This document shows positions 1-5,528 of a stretch of 5,528 bases of DNA, in pieces. The translations under genes were made by a program, and so were the position numbers. Position 1 is the first letter of the stretch, and every line of letters begins with the position of its first letter. A model generated the notes under the pieces. The model had not been told where the DNA came from and did no database searches. It saw only the letters and a list, made by a program, of their open reading frames with translations. Origin of the DNA: Planctomycetota bacterium (lineage in GTDB: Bacteria; Planctomycetota; UBA11346); assembly GCA_024641365.1 (NCBI GenBank), contig JAHEDF010000293.1, forward strand, positions 1 through 5,528. The letters are read 5' to 3'.

Positions 1-1
1 A

Positions 2-790
2 AAATTACTGAACTTGGTCGACCATTTACCGAAACGCCCAAAACAATTATCAGGTGGCCAACGACAACGTGTCGCTTTAGGGCGGGCAATCGTGCGCAAA
101 CCACAGGTATTTTTGTTTGATGAACCGCTGTCAAATTTAGATGCAAAATTGCGTACCGATATGCGGTATGAATTAAAAACACTGCAAACACGCTTACGTA
201 CCACCATGGTCTATGTTACGCACGACCAAGTCGAAGCCATGACCCTGGGTGATCGCATTACCGTTATGTCAAATGGTTTAATTCAGCAAGTCGATCAACC
301 GACTGTAATTTACGACCTTCCAGTTAACAAATTTGTGGCGGGTTTTATTGGTACGCCTGCCATGAATTTTTTAACCGGATCAATCCACCAGGAAAACGAC
401 AGCTGGCAATTTAAAACCACTGATTCCATCGCTATTCAATTGCATATGCCTGGACGCAGTCAGTTAGCGCAGGCAAAAAATAAGATTGTGGTCTTAGGCA
501 TTCGCCCTGAACAGTTCAGTATTACACAATTTTCATCACCACCCCCTTCAGCATCAGTCATTTCAATGCGCGTTGAAGTCGTCGAAATGATGGGTGATCA
601 TCAATATGTTTATCTAACAGTCGGCAGTGACAAAACATTAATTACCATGAAATGTGATTCTCACCATCGTGTTAGCGTTGGTGATGTATTGTCGACTAGC
701 GTCGATACGAGCCGCGCCCATGTTTTTGATGGCACCGATGAATTTGCGACCAATTGCACGTTAGTTAAAGAAACAAGCCAAGATCAATAA
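2..790 (+). CDS. Sugar-type ABC transporter ATP-binding protein (MalK/UgpC/MsmK type), 5'-truncated
   Basis: This is the ATPase subunit of a binding-protein-dependent importer, working on the cytoplasmic face of the membrane; the family imports sugars, oligosaccharides or glycerol-3-phosphate. The frame is open to the left edge, so the TTG at 14 is internal, not a start. About 110 N-terminal residues, including Walker A and the Q-loop, lie outside the window. Counting from that TTG codon, visible motifs are the ABC signature LSGGQRQRVALGRA (residues 12-25), Walker B FLFDEP with the catalytic Glu at 37, the D-loop SNLD (40-43) and the switch His in YVTHDQVEAM (His70). The family-typical KFVAGFIGTPAMNFL (106-120) leads into a C-terminal TOBE regulatory region containing GIRPEQF (162-168). 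The C-terminal length fits MalK/UgpC proteins of roughly 360-370 residues. The gene ends in TAA, convergent with the sulfatase. Permease and binding-protein genes are not in view, so the substrate cannot be stated. The family call is firm; the member is uncertain. Confidence 0.95.
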   Translation, partial: KLLNLVDHLPKRPKQLSGGQRQRVALGRAIVRKPQVFLFDEPLSNLDAKLRTDMRYELKTLQTRLRTTMVYVTHDQVEAMTLGDRITVMSNGLIQQVDQPTVIYDLPVNKFVAGFIGTPAMNFLTGSIHQENDSWQFKTTDSIAIQLHMPGRSQLAQAKNKIVVLGIRPEQFSITQFSSPPPSASVISMRVEVVEMMGDHQYVYLTVGSDKTLITMKCDSHHRVSVGDVLSTSVDTSRAHVFDGTDEFATNCTLVKETSQDQ

Positions 791-809
791 GTTAAGACAA
801 GCTTAATTG

Positions 810-2438
810 CTAAATTTTTGGTATATTGTGATACCCAATTGGCTTGCGATTAGCCGGAGCGCTACGTCCGCTCGATTTTAATTGTTCTAATACTTGTTTA
901 AGTTCCATGCGTTTCTGTTCTTGCTCGAAATAAAGATTCGTGGTTTCACCTGGGTCATTAAACAAATTATAGAGCTGCCCAGGAGCTTCAGGCACCTTTT
1001 CTGGTAAAGCATATTTAGCCAATGCGCCTTTGTCATAATTGTTTCCACCGGAACCCTTGTGATCTAAATATTTCCACTCACCTTGACGTATTTGAAATTC
1101 GCCACGAAAACTTTGCGTTAATAAATATGGGCGAATTGATTCTTTTTCATTTTGTTTACCAATCATAACAGGCAGCATATCAAAACTGTCAGTCGCCACT
1201 TCATCGGGCACCGTAAAATCAACAATAGATGCCACCGTGGCAAAAATATCCGTGGTGTTGGTCAATTGTTTTGTCACTTGCTGAGCCGGAATGCGTCCAG
1301 GCCAGCGGGCAATAAATGGCACGCGATGACCACCTTCCCAGGCGTCGCGTTTCATTCCCCGGCGGCCAGCTGACGGATCGTGATTATGATCTTGTCGCAT
1401 CCAATCCACATGCACCGTTTCCGCACCATTATCTGCATTAAACATAATTATTGTGTGTTCGTCTATGCCAAGTTCTTTCACTAAATCTATCACCTGGCCT
1501 ACAATTACATCCAGTTCATACACAAAGTCACCGCGTGGTCCTGCCGTTGTTTTTCCGTTAAATTCTGGCGCTGGCAAAACTGGGGCATGAGCTATTTGCG
1601 TAGACAATACCGCAAAAAATGGCACCTCTTTCTGTTTCTCACGATGACTGACAATAAAATTACGGAATTTATCATAAAATAATAAATCGGCTTTTACAAA
1701 TTCATAACCAGGTGCCATCCAGCCTTCATCATTATCCCAGCGCCATTTTCCACCTGGATTGGGAAGATTATTGGGATCATGGCGCATATTAGCTGGAACA
1801 GGCACCATGCCATTTTCAATATACACATACAAGGGATCGGTATTCGGACAGTTCGGCGTTATAAATGATTCGTCAAATCCACGGGCATTTGGGCCGTCAA
1901 TTAATGGAGTCGATTTTTCATAATCAATTAATAACGAATTTTCAAAGCCGCCTTTCAGTGGCTTGCCGTCCTTATCTAACCACGTTAATCCAACGTGCCA
2001 TTTTCCGAATACTCCCGTTCTATAGCCTTTTTTCTTAAGCATATCAGCAATGGTCATAGTCCCTGGTTTTAAATAACTGGGCCCACCTGGCCCCTCAAAT
2101 GCACCGCCTCCGCGCCCAGTAGAGCGATAAATTTGTTGCCCAGAAAATAGCCCGTAGCGAGAAGGTGAACAAATCGTTGAAGGACTGTGTGCATCAATAA
2201 AACGAATACCTTCAGCAGCCATAGCATCTAGCCGCGGTGTTTTATAAGCACATTGTGAATTATAACACGATAAATCACCAATTCCTAAATCATCTGCGTA
2301 AACAATAATTATGTTCGGTAACTGTGATTCGCCCGCATGTAACTGGATCAGTGATAACACCGATATTATAGCGGCAATTACCGCACGACATATGTTATTA
2401 TAACAGCTGTGAAGAATGGCTTGCATAACATTACTCAA
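810..2438 (-). CDS. Exported Cys-type sulfatase (arylsulfatase-like, S1 family)
   Basis: The protein hydrolyses sulfate esters, probably on a polysaccharide or other sulfated carbohydrate, outside the cytoplasmic membrane. Numbered from the TTG at 2438, it has a hydrophobic signal segment (about 19-33) with a likely signal peptidase I site after LHA (35). The metal ligands YADDLG (Asp49, Asp50) follow. The sulfatase signature TICSPSRYGLFSG has Cys90 as the formylglycine precursor and Arg94. The second signature GYRTGVFGKWH holds Lys146 and His148. His284 (IAHAP), Asp336/Asn337 (FNADNGAE) and Lys363 (RRGMKRDAWEGG) complete the expected site. The C-terminal part has the usual WKYLDH and QLYNLFNDPGETTNL sulfatase subdomain pattern. 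At 542 residues it is full length. I prefer the ATG at 2426 (538 residues): it has a weak GAG seven bases upstream, and the signal peptide keeps a normal N-region. The TTG at 2438 has no clear ribosome binding site. The substrate cannot be read from sequence. Activity needs a formylglycine-generating enzyme encoded elsewhere. Confidence 0.95.
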   Translation of the reverse strand: MSNVMQAILHSCYNNICRAVIAAIISVLSLIQLHAGESQLPNIIIVYADDLGIGDLSCYNSQCAYKTPRLDAMAAEGIRFIDAHSPSTICSPSRYGLFSGQQIYRSTGRGGGAFEGPGGPSYLKPGTMTIADMLKKKGYRTGVFGKWHVGLTWLDKDGKPLKGGFENSLLIDYEKSTPLIDGPNARGFDESFITPNCPNTDPLYVYIENGMVPVPANMRHDPNNLPNPGGKWRWDNDEGWMAPGYEFVKADLLFYDKFRNFIVSHREKQKEVPFFAVLSTQIAHAPVLPAPEFNGKTTAGPRGDFVYELDVIVGQVIDLVKELGIDEHTIIMFNADNGAETVHVDWMRQDHNHDPSAGRRGMKRDAWEGGHRVPFIARWPGRIPAQQVTKQLTNTTDIFATVASIVDFTVPDEVATDSFDMLPVMIGKQNEKESIRPYLLTQSFRGEFQIRQGEWKYLDHKGSGGNNYDKGALAKYALPEKVPEAPGQLYNLFNDPGETTNLYFEQEQKRMELKQVLEQLKSSGRSAPANRKPIGYHNIPKI

Positions 2439-2565
2439 TATGAATGTGAGGATTGATACGATGAACTGAGCGCACGACCACGTATAGCATTTAGGTTAAT
2501 TGATCAAGCGCTAATACCATATTTTAAATGCAGACTATCTCTACATTGTTAACTTTATGCGTGTA
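2439..2565. other. Spacer between the large membrane protein gene and the sulfatase gene
   Basis: This 127-bp stretch separates two genes transcribed in the same (minus) direction. It has no credible ORF and no strong hairpin followed by a T-run, so no intrinsic terminator for the upstream gene is evident. It is AT-rich with several short palindromes on the minus strand (GTTAAC, AGCGCT, TTGATCAA), none long enough to call an operator. The spacing is larger than expected for tight co-translation, so the sulfatase may have its own promoter, or the two genes may share a transcript with a leader between them. Confidence 0.5.
2481..2507 (-). promoter_or_regulatory. Possible weak sigma70-like promoter for the sulfatase
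   Basis: Reading the minus strand, TTGATC (2507-2502) resembles a -35 box. After 15 bases it is followed by TATACG (2486-2481), preceded by TGC as in an extended -10. The 15-base spacer is short and both boxes are imperfect. Its position, about 55-60 bases upstream of the preferred ATG at 2426, is reasonable. Promoter rules in the suspected phylum are not well matched by E. coli consensus, so this is a tentative call. Confidence 0.2.
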
Positions 2566-5528
2566 TTATTTGACTCCGCCGACGCGGCGCAATTTATAAT
2601 ACAACTCGCGCAACCCATCTCCCAACATTTTACCTGCTAATTTATAGTAATGTGGCGTAATCTCACTTTTTGCTTTCGGCCTTACAGAACGCAAATCAAT
2701 AATTGGTATCCCGAATTGTTGCTTGCCTATCATTTCTATCAACGATTCCCACAGCTTTTCTACCGAATCGTACTTATCGTCATTGTGAAAATTAGGGCCG
2801 ATAACGACAACGGGGACTACCCCAAGACTAATAATTTGTTCCAGTCGTTTTTTCCAAAATTCAACTAACAATTTATCGACATCTGCATTCATCGTGATTT
2901 CATCACCACTAGTCAGCATTACAACAAGCTGGTGTTTTGCTACATCAATCGGTGGCTTCGGGCGCCGACCTTCACCTTTGGTAATATTGTCAAACCAACC
3001 ATTTTCAAATTTGATCTCGCTAAATAAATCCTCATCTGATGCAGTGTTTTCTGCCAGCAAATCTTTTTTGTGTTCTGTACGCCAATTTTGATCAAATCGT
3101 GCTGAACATAAAATTCTCAATTTGCTCAAATCTAAACTTTTCTGCCATGGTCGCTTGCGAAATTTAGCTACCATATTAAGCAACTTGGGCAAATTCTTTT
3201 CCCATTTTTCATCTTTTAATAATGATGGGCCACGTAATTTCAGGTCACTCTTGGTCGGTTCTTTATAAGCAGTCGTTGCTAAACGCACCATCAAGAAACC
3301 ACCGTCTTTAGGCATAAATGTTTTACTCGGATCCTCCTCTAAGGTTAATTGATGTAATTTAGTCAAGTCTAAATCAATATCCTTAGCCAGATAACGCACG
3401 GTCGTCCAATCATTTTCTTCAAATACTATAGGCGACAAAGTTGCCGTTTTTCCCGCAGCGTCACTGAGAGTTACAATAAGCTGTTTGCGGTCATGGCGCA
3501 TAGGATGTAACATAAATACTAAACCTCCATCCGTCACGTCATGGCCAGTTAAATCTATTGCCAAAAAATGGCGATTTTTTGGTGGTTCTTTTTCAGAGCG
3601 ATAAAACGCATCCACCCCACTAGGCCATAGATCTGGAATGTATTCAGTGCCATCTTGTGGTAATGGTTTGCCGATATCTTTGTTTGTGGTCGGAACAAAA
3701 GTCCCCTTCCACAATTGCGTAACAGCAGGATCAACTGCAGCTTTATTAAATTCTAAACGCACCGATGTTTTTGGCGTTGGTGTTTTTTCTATGCGAACTA
3801 CTTCCTTTCTATTCCCATCCAATAATATTACGACGAAATTAGTGAGTCGGTCACCACAACAATCGGTACGATTCCAGATCGTTACCGCATCGATTGGTAA
3901 CATTTTTCCCAAATCTACCTCCCACCATTGAACAGATTTTCCGCCATTGGTATGCGTGGTGCTACCAGCGTGAAAATTTCCGTCAGTATTGCCATCTATT
4001 GCCCGGCTTGGATCGCCATCATTGCTCGTACTGTTCTGTTTAGCTTTTCCTTTAGTCGCAACATTCACACCACCACTAAACACTTCGACTTCAGCTAGAG
4101 ATAAATATTCATTAGGCGGTCTTTCTATACGGACATAGCGACCAACAATTTGTGGATTACTCGTTGCTTTATCAACTGCTTTATCGGTCCCAGGCTGTTG
4201 CGTATTAGCCGTGACATTGGCCTGTGTTGATGTCGCCGCTTCATTTGTTGGTATTATTTTTATTTCAGCCAGATTAAGCGGCTTCCAACTTTCTTTATCA
4301 ATTGGACGTGCCCGCACTTTCAAAGTGCCTGGCTGTGCAATGGTAACGGTGCCAAGCACCACCGTTTGAAAACCAAACCAATCGCCAGTTGCTGGTGTTG
4401 GTCCACTCACGACTTGTTCGGCCACCTCTACAGCTAATACGCTTGTATTGGTTGCAGAAGCAATTGAGACCTCAATACGATAATTTCCTGCTGCAGGAAT
4501 TGCTGCGGTCCAATTCGCGCCGTCGATCGGTCGGTTCCACTTAGCAATAGTGCGAATATTATTGCCCGTTTCTATACGCAGATACGTACCATTCAGATCT
4601 GCGTCGACCGCATTTAACCATATAGTTCCTGGAATGTCTTGAGCCTTAGGCGCAATTGGTAAGGTGCTATTGTTAGTGTCAACTTTTATCGGTACAGTCA
4701 CTTTAGTATTAGCTGCATCGGAATTTACAGATGCAACTTGACGACTGAGATATAATCGTTTTCGTAAATCGATTTCACGTAATTGTAAATCACGAAACAC
4801 AATATCTTCTGGTAATATGAGCACGTCTGCAATTTTTTTTACGTCATCTAAACGCTTCTCTTCCAGAGCTCGGTCCGCTTCATCTAACTGCTTATCTTTT
4901 TTCTGAATTAATTCCTGTACAATAGCTTGATGTATTTCTTTGGGACACGCTGGGTCTACTTTCGTTTGCGTATAAGCTTCCAAAGCATCAACCGGATAAT
5001 CATAGCGCGTTTTTGCAGCGATTTGAGGCGATGTCACCGATGGCTGATTAGCGGACGTTAAAGTCGGAACAGTATTGTTCTTATTGGTCTCTTGCGCCAC
5101 TTGCTCAGGCATCTGTACGTTATTTCGTTTTGGTGACGAAACCGTAAGTAAAATGGAAATGCCGCCTATAACAACAATTGCTGCTCCGGCTGCAATAAAT
5201 ACGGGTGTGCGACTTGCTGGCTTGTCATATTTTCGTATGTGCGCATCAACATCTTTTTCATCCACCATCATTTTGCGCCCTACATGTGATGTCGGTAACA
5301 ATGGCGCATCGTAATAGCCGTCGTTTTCTAATTTTCGACGATGGTCAGAGATATTTGCAGAGTTGGTGAATGAATACAGCTTTAAATTCGTATGACCTTT
5401 GTGTTCAACTCGATAAGTCGTAACTGCCATACCGCGCACAGCGCGCATGCGGTTAATATGAATTTGCGCATCACCCGGTAGGGAATCAACGCACAACGAG
5501 CACACCAAATTACCGTCGATACGTACAG
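2566..5528 (-). CDS. Large single-pass membrane protein with CxxC N-terminus, carbohydrate-binding-like and F5/8C domains and a C-terminal SGNH-like domain (5'-partial)
   Basis: I do not recognise a named family for the whole protein. Residues are numbered from the TTG at 5508. That TTG is unlikely to be the start, because the frame stays open to the window edge with VRIDGN directly before it. The N-terminus carries CSLC (Cys3, Cys6), likely half of a zinc ribbon, then a compact region to about 95. A transmembrane helix (103-123) follows. Next come a Thr/Asn/Gln-rich linker, a charged helical stalk (about 186-258) and a beta-rich module (about 303-420, ending LNLAEIKIIP) like domains attached to planctomycetal sulfatases. 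An F5/8 type C (discoidin) domain spans about 455-587, with GRYVRIE, LSLAEVEVFSGG, AIDGNTDG, WWEVDLG and WNRTDCCGDRL. Another probable beta-sandwich lies at about 642-745. A C-terminal alpha/beta domain (about 795-970) resembles an SGNH hydrolase with altered catalytic motifs. The bulk should face the periplasm. The likely role is carbohydrate or envelope binding; enzymatic activity is doubtful. The gene lies 127 bp upstream of the sulfatase on the same strand. Confidence 0.85.
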   Translation of the reverse strand, partial: VRIDGNLVCSLCVDSLPGDAQIHINRMRAVRGMAVTTYRVEHKGHTNLKLYSFTNSANISDHRRKLENDGYYDAPLLPTSHVGRKMMVDEKDVDAHIRKYDKPASRTPVFIAAGAAIVVIGGISILLTVSSPKRNNVQMPEQVAQETNKNNTVPTLTSANQPSVTSPQIAAKTRYDYPVDALEAYTQTKVDPACPKEIHQAIVQELIQKKDKQLDEADRALEEKRLDDVKKIADVLILPEDIVFRDLQLREIDLRKRLYLSRQVASVNSDAANTKVTVPIKVDTNNSTLPIAPKAQDIPGTIWLNAVDADLNGTYLRIETGNNIRTIAKWNRPIDGANWTAAIPAAGNYRIEVSIASATNTSVLAVEVAEQVVSGPTPATGDWFGFQTVVLGTVTIAQPGTLKVRARPIDKESWKPLNLAEIKIIPTNEAATSTQANVTANTQQPGTDKAVDKATSNPQIVGRYVRIERPPNEYLSLAEVEVFSGGVNVATKGKAKQNSTSNDGDPSRAIDGNTDGNFHAGSTTHTNGGKSVQWWEVDLGKMLPIDAVTIWNRTDCCGDRLTNFVVILLDGNRKEVVRIEKTPTPKTSVRLEFNKAAVDPAVTQLWKGTFVPTTNKDIGKPLPQDGTEYIPDLWPSGVDAFYRSEKEPPKNRHFLAIDLTGHDVTDGGLVFMLHPMRHDRKQLIVTLSDAAGKTATLSPIVFEENDWTTVRYLAKDIDLDLTKLHQLTLEEDPSKTFMPKDGGFLMVRLATTAYKEPTKSDLKLRGPSLLKDEKWEKNLPKLLNMVAKFRKRPWQKSLDLSKLRILCSARFDQNWRTEHKKDLLAENTASDEDLFSEIKFENGWFDNITKGEGRRPKPPIDVAKHQLVVMLTSGDEITMNADVDKLLVEFWKKRLEQIISLGVVPVVVIGPNFHNDDKYDSVEKLWESLIEMIGKQQFGIPIIDLRSVRPKAKSEITPHYYKLAGKMLGDGLRELYYKLRRVGGVK

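Noticed and set aside
790..808. Short hairpin in the convergent gap (TTAAG-acaag-CTTAA, up to seven pairs counting one G-T) as a bidirectional terminator
   Set aside because: The stem is short and AT-rich, and no T-run follows it directly on either strand (the nearest, at 815-819, is several bases away), so it does not meet the intrinsic terminator pattern.
820..835. Inverted repeat GGTAT-attgtg-ATACC near the 3' end of the sulfatase gene
   Set aside because: It has only five pairs, lies inside the sulfatase coding region and lacks a following T-run on either strand.
1152..1373. Plus-strand ORF inside the sulfatase gene
   Set aside because: It is antisense to a well-supported conserved domain, its product has no recognisable features, and it is best explained as a shadow frame.
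2650..3091. Two small plus-strand ORFs (2650-2868, 2894-3091) opposite the large membrane protein gene
   Set aside because: They are antisense to the continuous 980-codon frame, with low-complexity products and no clear initiation signals.
3638..3931. Plus-strand ORF opposite the discoidin domain
   Set aside because: It is antisense to a recognisable conserved domain; the frame is a by-product of that coding sequence.
5075..5314. Plus-strand ORF opposite the transmembrane segment
   Set aside because: Its reading mirrors the linker and transmembrane codons of the minus-strand gene; there is no independent support.

Overview
The window holds three protein-coding genes, two of them cut by the window edges, with no RNA gene, mobile element or CRISPR array that I can see. 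The DNA looks moderately AT-rich. The gene types suggest a member of the Planctomycetes-Verrucomicrobia-Lentisphaerae (PVC) group. They are an exported Cys-type sulfatase, a large membrane-anchored protein with a discoidin (F5/8 type C) domain of the 'GRYVRIE...LSLAEVEVFSGG' style, and a sugar-import type ABC ATPase. This placement rests on family style recalled from memory, not on a search.

Layout: at the left edge, on the + strand, is the C-terminal two thirds of a MalK/UgpC-type ABC transporter ATPase (to 790). After a 19-bp convergent gap comes a minus-strand sulfatase (810-2438, probably starting at the ATG at 2426) with a signal peptide and a complete set of visible S1 active-site motifs. 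A 127-bp spacer (2439-2565) separates it from a minus-strand gene of at least 980 codons (2566 to the right edge). That gene encodes a single-pass membrane protein: a CxxC-containing cytoplasmic N-terminus, one transmembrane helix, a helical stalk, three probable beta-sandwich modules and a C-terminal alpha/beta domain resembling a degenerate SGNH hydrolase.

How they may work together (inference): the large protein and the sulfatase run in the same direction, and both should act outside the cytoplasmic membrane. One of the large protein's modules resembles a domain often carried by planctomycetal sulfatases. A plausible reading is capture and desulfation of a sulfated polysaccharide at the cell envelope. 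The ABC ATPase could energise uptake of released sugars, but it is on the opposite strand and its link to the other two genes is only positional. The most unusual item is the large mosaic protein, whose combination of domains I cannot assign to a named family.
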